Position numbers and translations under genes: made by a program. Positions 52,190 through 60,341 of a stretch of DNA of 60,341 nt are shown one piece after another. The notes under the pieces are model-generated. The model saw only the letters and a list, made by a program, of their open reading frames with translations. It did not search any database and was not told the DNA's origin. How positions within the stretch are numbered: position 1 is the first letter of the stretch; every line of letters begins with the position of its first letter. Source of the stretch: Candidatus Poribacteria bacterium (GTDB taxonomy: Bacteria > Poribacteria > WGA-4E > JAJDTR01); contig JAJDTR010000077.1 of the NCBI GenBank assembly GCA_022827055.1, forward strand, positions 1 to 60,341, read 5' to 3'.

Positions 52190-52290
52190 TGGGTTTCGCC
52201 CAAATTTCGGCGCGTTCAGGCAAAGTGAACACTCAAAAATTCCTCCAAGATTAGCGATAATTAACGGATTCCCGTTCAACCCAACCCACG
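52190..52290. repeat. GTTGGGTTTCGC palindromic repeat
   Basis: GTTGGGTTTCGCCCAAATTTCGG near 52189 and GTTCAACCCAACCCACGAC near 52274 form a loose inverted repeat, the same family as at 35630-35760. Confidence 0.5.
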
Positions 52291-52297
52291 ACGCCTA

Positions 52298-52770
52298 AGC
52301 TCGACTTTGTACATGTAAGTGGCATAACAAAGGTTGTCAATTGAGCGTTCCAGAAAAGCGGCTGAGATTTTAACCATCTGGCTTTTTTGGTTGACCTTTG
52401 AAAAAGTCGCTGGTGGTTTGAGTACCATCACGGCGGGGCAGGGGATCTCTATCGCACTCGCTATCCGCTCGCTTGATTCCCGCCTACGGGTTTGGTGTCG
52501 TACGGCTTTCCGTACAGCCCAACCGTTGTACTTTTGAGCAGTATAGCAGACGGTGTCAATCACACGTTCCGGAAAAGTGGGTGAAATTTCAACCATCTGG
52601 CCTTTTGGGTTGACCTGTGAAAAAGTCGGTAGCGATTTCCAGTACCATCACGGCGGGGCAGGGGATCTCTATCGCACTCGCTATCCGCTCGCTTGATTCC
52701 CGCCTACGGGTTTGTTTTTGTACGGCTTTCCGTACAATCCAACCGTTGTACTTTTGTACAAAGTCGAGCT
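52298..52770. mobile_element. 473-bp element with 16-bp terminal inverted repeats
   Basis: The ends AGCTCGACTTTGTACA (52298-52313) and TGTACAAAGTCGAGCT (52755-52770) are perfect inverted repeats. Inside is an imperfect tandem duplication with a period of about 231 bp, each half carrying one GATC-type 35-nt copy (52444-52478 and 52675-52709) in the same CGGCGGGGCAGGG / CCCGCCTACGG palindrome. There is no coding capacity, so it would be a non-autonomous element. A solo end-like sequence lies near 25214. No target-site duplication is certain. Confidence 0.7.
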
Positions 52771-52955
52771 AAGAAAACTGTCATAGGATTGGCCTGATTT
52801 CTATATTTCAGGTAGACATTTAGATGCGTTTTTCCTGGCGCGAGACGGGGTTTTTGTGGACACCCCGGAAACCCTATGATACACTAAATCAGCCTAGGGA
52901 AAGGCATATTCGGAATTTTTCAACCATTTTGCTATAAATCCACATTAATGACTCC

Positions 52956-53720
52956 ATGTTGCCATTTACGATAAAGGTTACTCATCAGCCGGTCGAGCGG
53001 CTGTGCCGAATTACGGCGAGCAGCGAGCAACAAAATATTGATATCGTCGTTGACATTCACGCGCACTCTCGGGAGATTCTCCCTTTATTTGCGGGCAGAC
53101 AAAGCGCAAATTCGGACACCGAGGTATTGAATGAGGCGGCGGAGTATGCCTACGAAGCATTTGTGGGGTTTCTACAGCGCAACGCTCAACCCGACATTTT
53201 TTTGCCGTTTGACCGGCTGAATCGGTATCCTCACCGATTGTACTGCCTTCTCATGTCTCCGAATCGCACTCGCGAGTTGTTTGACGTTTATAACGCGAGC
53301 GCGGGAAACCGCCTGACATACGACGACTATGAGCTTGTGGTGAGCCGGAAGACACAGCTACAAGATACGGAAGCCTACTTGATTGCCCCGAACAAGTATA
53401 CGCTCTTTATGCGACAGGCGGTTGAATCGCGCGCGATCAATGTGTATCGCAGCGATTTTGTCGATTTGGTCACGAACACGCCGCCTCCGATTCATCTTCA
53501 TCCTCAAGATATCATTGACGCATTTGAAACCGGCGCTCCCGCGGAATCCGAACGCCCCGCGGAAGGAAGGCAACTTCTAATGTTTTCGCCGGACGAGGCA
53601 AAAGAGGAGAAGGAGAATCAGGCGGAATGTCCGAAATGCGGGGGGCCGGTTCAGAGCATAGGTGTGGGAAGGTACTTCTGCTTGGATTGCGAGTGGGATA
53701 ACCTTCCTACACTGAGATGA
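52956..53720 (+). CDS. Unknown protein with C-terminal zinc ribbon
   Basis: A 254-aa soluble protein, not recognised. The N-terminal ~200 residues are mixed alpha/beta (MLPFTIKVTHQPVERLCRIT, then AAEYAYEAFVGFLQ); the end has a four-cysteine ribbon CPKCGGPVQ...CLDCEW (about 228-246) typical of metal-binding knuckles, linked by an acidic glutamate-rich stretch. The 3' end of this gene (codons for the last nine residues and stop) is repeated twice downstream, at 53883 and 54053. It may act on nucleic acids, given the ribbon; that is only a guess. Confidence 0.65.
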   Translation: MLPFTIKVTHQPVERLCRITASSEQQNIDIVVDIHAHSREILPLFAGRQSANSDTEVLNEAAEYAYEAFVGFLQRNAQPDIFLPFDRLNRYPHRLYCLLMSPNRTRELFDVYNASAGNRLTYDDYELVVSRKTQLQDTEAYLIAPNKYTLFMRQAVESRAINVYRSDFVDLVTNTPPPIHLHPQDIIDAFETGAPAESERPAEGRQLLMFSPDEAKEEKENQAECPKCGGPVQSIGVGRYFCLDCEWDNLPTLR

Positions 53721-54240
53721 TGCGATCCGGTTTCTCTACATGTGCGGTGCATTGAGGCGGGGGAAGGGATCTCTATCGGGAGGAGTTTTCTATTGAGCGG
53801 GCATTCGGCGGTAGATGGTGGGCGGGGGAGTTCTATCGCGGTCGTTATTCACTTCCTTGATTCCACCCTACAGAAGCGCTACGAGTTGGACAATCTTCCT
53901 ACGCTGAGATGATGCAATCCATGTGCCGTGAATCAATAGCGTTCATCAAGTTTCTGTGAGGCGGGGGAAGGAATCCCTATCGCGAGGAGTTTTTTATCGA
54001 GCAGGCATTCTACGGTAGATGGTGGGCGGTGCCCACCCTACAGAAGCGCTACGAGTGGGATAATCTTCCTACGCTGAGATGAGGTAATACCATTTCTTTA
54101 CGTTTGCAGTGAATTAGTAGCGTCATCCAGGTCTCAGGGAGGCGGGGCAAGCGGATCCCTATCGCCCTAGGATTTCTATCGCATTCGCTATCCGCTCATT
54201 TGATCTATTCACTCGGATGATCCCCGCCTACAGGTTTGGC
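53691..54240. repeat. Tandem repeats derived from the gene 3' end, with filled and empty palindromes
   Basis: The sequence GAGTGGGATAACCTTCCTAC, the end of the gene at 52956-53720, recurs with changes at 53883 and 54053. Each unit also carries a GTGGGC palindrome: in the first unit it is split by a 35-nt GATC-type insert (53828-53862, TTCTATCGCG to TTCCTTGATT), and in the second it is uninterrupted (54021-54037, GGTGGGCGGTGCCCACC). Further modules lie at 53760, 53970 and 54153-54222. No gene is seen in this stretch. Confidence 0.85.
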
Positions 54241-54321
54241 ATACGGGGTAAGCCGAGTTTTGATGTTTTGGCGATTAGTCCCGTCCCAATTCCGGCGGCA
54301 CTAGCCCTGTCGCACCCGCCT

Positions 54322-54920
54322 TTAAGATCCCAAACCGATACCAACGCACAATCGAAGAACGACGACCGTGTTAATAAGCGCGATGAGTGTACCAACGACC
54401 GTCTGTATGAGCGTATGTCTTTTTCGTCGAATTCTCGCCCATGCGATGAGTGGCACCAAGAGAAACAGCCACGCAAACCTAGGATCATTGAGAATCAGCA
54501 CTAGCACAGTGATACAGCCGGTATAGACTCCCGTGTGGAAGCTAATTTTCCAAAGTTGCGTGATGGCGCCGAAGATGATTCCGTTCGCGATATAGGCAAG
54601 CCCCGCCCAAATTATCTCGCGCGGGGAGTCAATTTCGTAGAATATGCCTAGCCCGATACATGCCGCTCCTATGGCAAAGAGTAACGGCAAGGTGCGTTGC
54701 TCTTTGACCTCAAGATTGAGGTTACTCACCCTCCCTAGGCGGAAGAGGATAAAGATAAAAAGGATCGGCAATAGGGAAAAAAAGTGAAAGCAATCCCCAT
54801 CCACATCAGCATCTCGCGTGTGGTTGCGGCGTAGTTTTCGGCGATTACGAAGGTTGCCGCAATTGGCGTGATGAATGGATTGAAGAGAACCGATGTTGCA
54901 GCCGCTATTCGATTGTGCAT
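54322..54920 (-). pseudogene. Frameshifted membrane protein gene (PAP2-like)
   Basis: Two overlapping minus-strand frames together encode one protein of about 190 aa: residues MHNRIAAATSVLFNPFITP...MGIAFTFF in one frame, and SLLPILFIFILFRLGRVSNLNLEVKEQR... in the other. They meet at a run of seven T (plus-strand A7 near 54779-54785), so loss of one base explains the break. The result is a five- or six-helix membrane protein resembling the phosphatase PAP2-type family. Either a real frameshift or a homopolymer sequencing error. Confidence 0.6.
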
Positions 54921-55062
54921 TAACGCGCCTAATTTTGAGTTGGCCGATTCATCTGTTTTGAATCGGGGTGAAGGAAATGTCGATGGATTGGGATCTTCCG
55001 AATCGTTTTGCCCGGTGCAGGAGATTTATATCTATCATCCAGGTTCCTGAAATCTACCACAA

Positions 55063-56574
55063 CTAACGGCGGCTTGCAAGCAGATTTTCCAACCTCCCGA
55101 GCGCCGCGTCCTTCCGGGCGGCATTCGACTTGTATTCGTAGTAGTGTTTCAGCACTTTACCCGCGTATCGATCGGCTCTCCGCGGTATCGAGCCGCTCTG
55201 GCGTACTTTGGCCGGGCCGACAAAATAGGCAGCCAGAGCGCGAACGTAGCTGCCATCGTATCTCTTTAGCTGGGCTGCCAAGTACGCAACTCCGGCTTTC
55301 ACGTTCTTGCGCGGATTGAAGCGCTCGTCTACCCGCTCGTCATGGGTTGGCTTAAGGGGATTACGATATTTGGGCACGTTAAGACGGAGATCCCTGGCAG
55401 TTCCCGGCATCAACTGCATTAACCCAACCGCCCCGGAGCTCGAAACCGCGTTGGGATTGAAGTTAGACTCCACTCGAATCACGGCAAGAATCAACTCAAG
55501 CTCGACATTGTAGCTAGCCGCAAGTTGCCGAAGCGAGCCGCTTCTCCTTCCCTTATTCCAATCAGACGAGTCCGACTGCGTCCAGATATGGCGCCCCGGC
55601 TGTTGCCTACGCTGCTGTGCATGTTTTCCACCGAACGTCCATCCAACCGACACGAGGTGTTTGGAGTTCGGTTCCGGATGAGTCAAATAGGCGTAATTTA
55701 GCTGCTTGTTCCATCGACTCAGGGTAAGCCCCAGGCTCCAGTGAGGCGTTGGCTCCGACTCGAGGAATTCGAAGGCCGATCCAAACCGGAGCGCGATGTC
55801 TTGTGTCCCAATCTCAGCACCCATCGCCACCCCTCTGGTTGCAACATTGAACGCGCTATTGAGCCGCAGATGCCGGATGGGCGCCCACGTGCCACCAATG
55901 GCAAGCTGTTGCTCGAAACTCTGAAGAGACTCGCCATCGCGGTCCGTAATCTCGACACCGGAGATGTCGCGAATACTTGCCCCGACGCTCCAGTGCGGAT
56001 GCAATCTTCCGACAATCCCCAAGTCATAACTCGGAATCCAAAGACTACCTTCGTAGGGCGCCCGATTGTAGCCGACATTGGCGCCGATCTGCCACCTTTG
56101 GATTTTTGCGGCATAGGAAAGCATGGCTTGGTTGTTTCCAAACTCGAATGTACCGATCGGGTTATTGGGTTTATCAATAAAGAAACGGTCCGCACCGTTG
56201 AGATCGACCACACTAAGCCCCAATGTACCGTATCGGCTGAGGGGTAACGCAAAGGAGAGTGCGCCTTGCGAAAGGTCGTAGTCTAAACTTCCGCGCTGAA
56301 GGTTGGCAAGCCCCGCCGGGTTCCATAGCGCGCCGATCGACCCGTCGGCGTTGCTGATAAACGCGCCGCCCAAGCCGAGCGCCCTTACTCCTACCGCGGG
56401 GCGCGAATCGGGTTGCGCCGCGAAGGAAGCACAGCACAGCCATGCAGCGAGGCATACGTGGAAAGCGCGTAACCCTATGCGGCAGTTTTCGAGGATGTAT
56501 AGATAGGGGCGGGCTGATGCCTTCTCTGTTCTTTCCGGATTCGGAATGGGGCGGAGTACCGGTAGGATTACCAT
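55063..56574 (-). CDS. Outer-membrane beta-barrel/lytic transglycosylase fusion
   Basis: A 503-aa protein (numbering from the ATG at 56574). After an atypical signal-like segment (about 32-53, CRIGLRAFHVCLAAWLCCASF) comes a PorV/UPF0164-like beta-barrel part: GVRALGLGGAFISNADGSIGALWNPAGLANL (about 62-92), then alternating strands to about 316. Residues about 346-490 are an SLT (soluble lytic transglycosylase) domain with the catalytic glutamate in IRVESNFNPNA (E369-S370), SSGAVGLMQLMPGTA and the YVRALAAYFVGP motif. The fusion places a peptidoglycan-cleaving enzyme on an outer-membrane protein. The start is uncertain, as no ribosome site is seen; TTG at 56676 is an alternative. Confidence 0.82.
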   Translation of the reverse strand: MVILPVLRPIPNPERTEKASARPYLYILENCRIGLRAFHVCLAAWLCCASFAAQPDSRPAVGVRALGLGGAFISNADGSIGALWNPAGLANLQRGSLDYDLSQGALSFALPLSRYGTLGLSVVDLNGADRFFIDKPNNPIGTFEFGNNQAMLSYAAKIQRWQIGANVGYNRAPYEGSLWIPSYDLGIVGRLHPHWSVGASIRDISGVEITDRDGESLQSFEQQLAIGGTWAPIRHLRLNSAFNVATRGVAMGAEIGTQDIALRFGSAFEFLESEPTPHWSLGLTLSRWNKQLNYAYLTHPEPNSKHLVSVGWTFGGKHAQQRRQQPGRHIWTQSDSSDWNKGRRSGSLRQLAASYNVELELILAVIRVESNFNPNAVSSSGAVGLMQLMPGTARDLRLNVPKYRNPLKPTHDERVDERFNPRKNVKAGVAYLAAQLKRYDGSYVRALAAYFVGPAKVRQSGSIPRRADRYAGKVLKHYYEYKSNAARKDAALGRLENLLASRR

Positions 56575-56725
56575 TGCGTGCAAATACAGCGGTATCGTTG
56601 GGGTGATGTGAAAGTTTTCCAGAGGGGACGGCAAACAGAACGCTATCCTGCCCGTATGTGAAAACTCTCGGCGCAATTGCGCGTCAGCCGATTTGCAAAA
56701 CGCGTTTTAATCCAGTGAACCCCAA

Positions 56726-57217
56726 CTATCCCGCTGCCACGGTCAGGAGTACCGTTTTCGTCTCGGTAGAAACATTTGTGTCGGTATCGATTCCCGATTC
56801 TTTAACCGAGACGACCCGGTCAAACACGGTAACCACGAACTGGATAACCTCCAACTGAACGCCATCCGTGTTCGAGATGACAGGAGCAATCCACGTGGCG
56901 CTATTGGGACTTGTAACAGAAAGGGTTCCGTGTTCCGTGACGTTGATCCAGTCAAGCAGGATACGGAAGCCTTGAACGCCGTCAACTGTTGCGGTTAACT
57001 GAACGCTTTCGCCCGGTTGAACTACAGCCTGACTGACATTAACTTTTACATTCAGGGGCAGCTGATTGCCGGGGCGTCCCGACAAGAAGGAATCTTCGTC
57101 CGGATCGGTTTCTGTGACGGGGTTTTCTATGTTGCTGCCGCCGCAACCCGATATCCATAGGGCAGAAGCGAGCAAGAAGACTTGCAGGAGAGCGAGTAGT
57201 CGGAAAGATTTAATCAT
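56726..57217 (-). CDS. Lipoprotein with Ig-like domain
   Basis: A 163-aa lipoprotein. The signal sequence (LLALLQVFLLASALWISGCGG) has a lipobox before a conserved cysteine. The mature part has an acidic linker (ETDPDEDSF) and an Ig-like beta domain (VNVSQAVVQPGESVQLTATVDG, VTSPNSATWIAP). It is likely anchored in a membrane, facing the periplasm or outside. Function unknown. It starts just upstream of the fusion gene on the same strand. Confidence 0.7.
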   Translation of the reverse strand: MIKSFRLLALLQVFLLASALWISGCGGSNIENPVTETDPDEDSFLSGRPGNQLPLNVKVNVSQAVVQPGESVQLTATVDGVQGFRILLDWINVTEHGTLSVTSPNSATWIAPVISNTDGVQLEVIQFVVTVFDRVVSVKESGIDTDTNVSTETKTVLLTVAAG

Positions 57218-57780
57218 GTTTCCTGCCTCCGGTTAAATCTGAAACGACGCGTAAAACGCACCATAGAAAAACGCAATCCGCATCATCCGGTTTCAATAAA
57301 TGGCGTGCGATGATCGAATCACGGATTAAACGGATTAACGGATTTCACGGATTAAAAACACTTAATCGGCGCCATTAAGCGGGTTGAGGATGCCAACTAA
57401 GAAAAGGTTATCTATGTGATTCCTGCGAGATTTTGATTCTCTCTCCAGCCAAGTTGCTTGATTTGTTATACCATTTCTATAAATTAACAGTGCATTAATA
57501 GCGTCGATCAGGTCCAAAGCGGGGCAAGGGGATTTCTATCGCACTCGCTGTTCGCTCGTTTGATTCCCGCCTACGGGGGTTAGGTGTAAAGGAAAACAGT
57601 AGTCATAATAGTATATGGAAAGCACTATATGCACTGTTATTCAAGCGAAATGGTATTAGAATCACATTCGCCTAAGCCGGTGGCTTCTGGTTCATCATTT
57701 GACAATGAATCCCCGGTTTTGCTATACTTACGACGATGAATCCGGCGGATCGGGAGTATTCTCGCGGACAGGGAGAACAT
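57218..57780. other. Gap with repeats and the larC promoter
   Basis: No gene. GGATTAAACGGATTAACGG-type repeats lie near 57322-57355 (related to 21789-21825). A GATC-type 35-nt copy (57531-57565, GATTTCTATCGC to TCGTTTGATT) sits in a GCGGGGCAAGGG / CCCGCCTACGGG palindrome. The larC promoter follows at 57699. Confidence 0.65.
57699..57728 (+). promoter_or_regulatory. Sigma-70 promoter for larC
   Basis: TTGACA (57699-57704), 18 nt, TATACT (57723-57728), about 50 nt before the larC ATG at 57781. Confidence 0.7.
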
Positions 57781-59055
57781 ATGAATATCGCATACTTTGA
57801 TTGCTTCTCGGGAATCAGCGGCGACATGACACTCGGTGCGTTGGTTGATGTCGGCATTGAGCCGGGTGCGCTGAGGACGGAATTATCGAAATTGAAACTT
57901 GACGCCGAATTCAGCTTGGATTTTGAGAAAGCCAGCAAGCACCACATCACCGGCACGCGGGCAATTGTTCGCACGACCGAAAGCCATCAAGAAGACGTAA
58001 ACCGGACTGCCGAATTATCAGAGGGAGCCGACGCTCATAGCCACTCGCACGACCACGCCCACGAAACACATCATCATTCCCATCACGACCACGCTCCAAG
58101 CCGACATTTAGCGGACATTTTCGAGATTCTTGAGGACAGCAATCTCGAAAGGGCGATAATCGATCGATCGAAACAGGTTTTTGACCGGTTGGCGGAAGCG
58201 GAGGCGAAGGTTCATAATACCTCCAAAGACAGGATCCACCTGCACGAAGTGAGCGGCATCGATTCAATTGTCGATGTTGTCGGATGCGTCATCGGCTTGA
58301 ATCTGTTGGGAATCGAAGAACTCTATGCCTCCCCGCTTGCGCTGGGGAGCGGTTTTGTGCGGTGCGCGCACGGTCTGATGCCCGTTCCGGTGCCCGGGAC
58401 AATGGAACTGCTTAAGGGTGTTGAGGTGCGGCAAACGCAGATTCGGAAGGAGTTGGTGACGCCCACGGGTGCAGCGATAATCACTACACTGGCGCGTGGG
58501 TTCGGTCCCATGCCGGAGATGGTTATCGACCGCGTTGGCTACGGCGCCGGCACACGCGAATTAGAGGAGCAACCAAACCTCCTGCGGATTTGTCTCGGGG
58601 AGAAGAAGGAAGGCAGTCTTGAGAGCGATCAGGTTTACCTCATCGAGACCAATCTCGATGACATGTCCCCGGAGATAGCGGGCTATCTGACGGAGTTGCT
58701 GTTTGAGAAGGGGGCTCTTGACGTTTTCCTTACGTCGATCCTCATGAAGAAGGGGCGTCCGGCGACTAAACTCAGCCTCCTTGCTGCCCCGGACTTTCGA
58801 GAGAGTCTCACCCAGGTTGTTCTCACTGAGACCACGACGTTTGGGGTCAGGTGCCACCTTGTCGAGCGATCCAAGCTATCGCGTGATTTCATCAAGGTGC
58901 AGACTCAGTGGGGGACGGTACGCGCCAAACGCGGATACATGGATGGGGAGCCAATCAAGGCGGTGCCGGAGTATGAGGATTGCAAACGCATCGCCGAGGA
59001 GCAAAGTGTGCCGTTTCGACAGGTCTATGAGGAAGCGATGCGGGCACTTGGTTGA
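57781..59055 (+). CDS. larC: Nickel pincer cofactor biosynthesis protein LarC
   Basis: A 424-aa cyclometallase that inserts nickel into the pyridinium-3,5-bisthiocarboxylic acid mononucleotide of lactate racemase-type cofactors. The N-terminal YFDCFSGISGDMTLGALVD is the conserved start. A histidine-rich stretch (HSHSHDHAHETHHHSHHDH, about 85-104) is the expected metal-binding insert, and DRIHLHEVSGIDSIVDVVG, PTGAAIITTLARGFGPMP and ETNLDDMSPEIAGYL follow. It is a single continuous frame, unlike Lactobacillus larC1/larC2, which is split by a programmed frameshift. GGGAG lies 7 nt before the ATG. No larA, larB or larE is in the window. Confidence 0.95.
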   Translation: MNIAYFDCFSGISGDMTLGALVDVGIEPGALRTELSKLKLDAEFSLDFEKASKHHITGTRAIVRTTESHQEDVNRTAELSEGADAHSHSHDHAHETHHHSHHDHAPSRHLADIFEILEDSNLERAIIDRSKQVFDRLAEAEAKVHNTSKDRIHLHEVSGIDSIVDVVGCVIGLNLLGIEELYASPLALGSGFVRCAHGLMPVPVPGTMELLKGVEVRQTQIRKELVTPTGAAIITTLARGFGPMPEMVIDRVGYGAGTRELEEQPNLLRICLGEKKEGSLESDQVYLIETNLDDMSPEIAGYLTELLFEKGALDVFLTSILMKKGRPATKLSLLAAPDFRESLTQVVLTETTTFGVRCHLVERSKLSRDFIKVQTQWGTVRAKRGYMDGEPIKAVPEYEDCKRIAEEQSVPFRQVYEEAMRALG

Positions 59056-59090
59056 AAATACTCCAATTATACAATCATGGGAGGGAAAAG

Positions 59091-60146
59091 ATGCAACTCA
59101 CTCGACAAAGGAACTACGTGATTTTTCTATTTCTGATTCTTGCCATTTCAGTCACTCAAATATCCCAAGTAACTTGCGAAACCTACACTTTCGACGGATA
59201 TGAAATTCAAACCCGCCTTGTTCCCGACAAAACAACCATAATGCTTGGTGAGCCTATTTACGTCTCGTTCATCGTGGATAATCATTCGGACCAGAATTTG
59301 CAAGTGCTTGTAGGCGGTGATTATAGAAACGGACTTGGAAGACCGGAGAGTTTCACCGTCACCGTGCAAGGAGAAAACAATCGGCATGTCCCGCAGCCCG
59401 ATGCGGGACCTGGAATGGGCGGCACGTCTGGACCAGTACCGATACCCGCCGGGGGCAATTACGCCTTCAGGCTCTTTCTTCCCAATTGGGCGACATTTCA
59501 GGAGGTCGGCAGCTACACAATGGTTGCCAGAAGAATTTTGAATCTGGGTAAGCATACATCAGATCTGTACGATATTCGGACAAAGACCATTGATGTGCAA
59601 ACGGAAGCGAGTACGAAACTCCGGGTAGTTCCGTTGGATGAAGCCAAAATGGGGTACATCATCGATCATTTAGGCAGCGCGATGTTCAGTGAATACAGTT
59701 ACGAGTCTGAAGAGGCTACCGACGCTTTAGATCATATTCAGGATGAGCGAGTGATACCGTATTTCGTAAGAGCGTCTGAAACGGATCGCTACGGATTGAA
59801 ATTCAGTGCCCTTCTCGCACTCTCAAAGTTCGATAGTGAATCCGCGTTTATGGCGTTGCGGAACGGTCTGGAATCAGAAGGGGAAAATAATAATATATAC
59901 CTCGCGGCTGCAGGGGCTCTGGCAATGAGTCCATATCCAGATGCCATCCCCTATCTATTGTCGAAGCGGCAGCATCCTTACGAGGGTGTGCGTATGACGA
60001 TTCTGCACGTAGTGGGCAAAATGAAACCCGATGAAGCCATTCCCATCCTGCAGGAAATGGCGCACGATGAGGACGCAAGAATAGGCACTGAAGCCAAGCG
60101 ATATCTGAAATTTCTCTCCAAGAAAAACTCGGCTTCGCGGCACTAG
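59091..60146 (+). CDS. Exported protein with HEAT-like repeats
   Basis: A 351-aa exported protein: signal peptide (YVIFLFLILAISVTQISQV), an N-terminal beta domain (TRLVPDKTTIMLGEPIYVSFIV, an IgG-like strand pattern), and C-terminal helical HEAT-like repeats (ERVIPYFVRASETDRYGLKF, then AAGALAMSPYPDAIPYLLSK and DEAIPILQEMAHDEDARIGTE). The ATG at 59091 follows GGGAGGG. It begins just 35 bp after larC and may be co-transcribed. It is an adhesion or scaffold candidate; the family is otherwise not recognised. Confidence 0.75.
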   Translation: MQLTRQRNYVIFLFLILAISVTQISQVTCETYTFDGYEIQTRLVPDKTTIMLGEPIYVSFIVDNHSDQNLQVLVGGDYRNGLGRPESFTVTVQGENNRHVPQPDAGPGMGGTSGPVPIPAGGNYAFRLFLPNWATFQEVGSYTMVARRILNLGKHTSDLYDIRTKTIDVQTEASTKLRVVPLDEAKMGYIIDHLGSAMFSEYSYESEEATDALDHIQDERVIPYFVRASETDRYGLKFSALLALSKFDSESAFMALRNGLESEGENNNIYLAAAGALAMSPYPDAIPYLLSKRQHPYEGVRMTILHVVGKMKPDEAIPILQEMAHDEDARIGTEAKRYLKFLSKKNSASRH

Positions 60147-60159
60147 TCCAATTAGTATT

Positions 60160-60279
60160 AACATCTTAAGTAACACTCGACATTGAAGATCTCTCAAGTA
60201 ACACTCCACATTGCACTCCTCTGGAGTGCGGGACTCTGGACATGTCGCATTCTATTGACATTTCGATCCTCTGGATCGA
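60160..60279. repeat. Direct repeats and two CTCTGG-loop palindromes
   Basis: TAAGTAACACTCGACATTG (60168-60186) and CAAGTAACACTCCACATTG (60195-60213) are direct repeats 27 bp apart. They precede GCACTCCTCTGGAGTGC (60213-60229) and TCGATCCTCTGGATCGA (60263-60279), two short palindromes that share the CCTCTGG centre. Possibly a structured or regulatory element at the window edge. Confidence 0.6.
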
Positions 60280-60341
60280 GGAAAGAGACTCCGACTAAAA
60301 CGTGTTGCTTGCTGAAAGAATTATTCCGTCAGGGATAATGG

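Noticed and set aside
7564..54222. CRISPR array
   Set aside because: The GATC-type repeats are short, degenerate, irregularly spaced, often in palindromes, and not separated by constant-length unique spacers; no cas genes are present.

Overview
The window reads as bacterial chromosome, moderately GC-rich, from an organism whose gene repertoire resembles Candidatus Poribacteria or a similar uncultured, repeat-rich lineage. The basis is the mix of two phytanoyl-CoA dioxygenase-type proteins, a DUF6785-type membrane protein, a sialidase, LamG-like and Asp-box/YCF48 repeat proteins, an ADP-ribosylglycohydrolase, a Tm-1-like protein and many short interspersed palindromes. This is inference from gene content; no rRNA is present.

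Layout. 1-3.7 kb: a tight three-gene operon (amidohydrolase, Rieske ferredoxin, N,N-dimethylformamidase-like protein). 3.8-8.8 kb: two phytanoyl-CoA dioxygenase-like proteins, a broken outer-membrane-type gene, a sugar isomerase-like TIM barrel and a D-2-hydroxyacid dehydrogenase. 8.8-11.9 kb: a 13-repeat YCF48-like lipoprotein and dapB; dapB follows a structured leader with its own promoter and two terminator-like hairpins. 12-21.5 kb: ADP-ribosylglycohydrolase, O-methyltransferase, Gfo/Idh/MocA oxidoreductase, sialidase, LamG-like protein and DUF6785 membrane protein. 21.5-25 kb: a possible antitoxin, a PmeII-like restriction endonuclease overlapping its methyltransferase, and a GNAT-like protein. 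25.5-29.3 kb: a two-gene M16 protease operon. 29.5-38.7 kb: rubredoxin-like protein, an NtrY-like histidine kinase with an apparent AUC start, a conserved unknown gene plus tyrosine recombinase behind a perfect sigma-70 promoter, a relic ABC transporter binding protein, DoxX, ThiI and a PP2C phosphatase. 39-40 kb: tRNA-Ser(UGA), tRNA-Ser(GCU), tRNA-Arg(ACG), tadA, tRNA-Ser(CGA). 40.2-45.2 kb: an AT-rich, co-directional island (ParB-like protein, Dam-type methylase, ClbS-like, broken XRE regulator, DUF5655 nuclease-like, DUF1697) bounded by tRNA-Ser(CGA) and tRNA-Ala(CGC). 45.6-60.3 kb: VWA/ThuA-like membrane protein, lipoproteins, Tm-1-like protein, a beta-barrel/lytic transglycosylase fusion, LarC and a HEAT-repeat protein.

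The most distinctive non-coding feature is a modular repeat of about 35 nt that starts with GATCTCTATCGC and ends with CGCTTGATC. It recurs in nearly every large intergenic gap and sits inside short palindromes whose empty versions also occur in the window. At 53.7-54.1 kb a tandem duplication carries one filled and one empty copy of the same palindrome, which shows the repeat behaving as an insertion.

Links between genes: tadA lies directly after tRNA-Arg(ACG), its usual substrate; the two M16 proteins look like a catalytic and non-catalytic pair; the ParB-like and Dam-type genes overlap and look co-translated. Apart from these, the window is mainly accessory catabolic and envelope functions with a few housekeeping genes (dapB, thiI, tadA).
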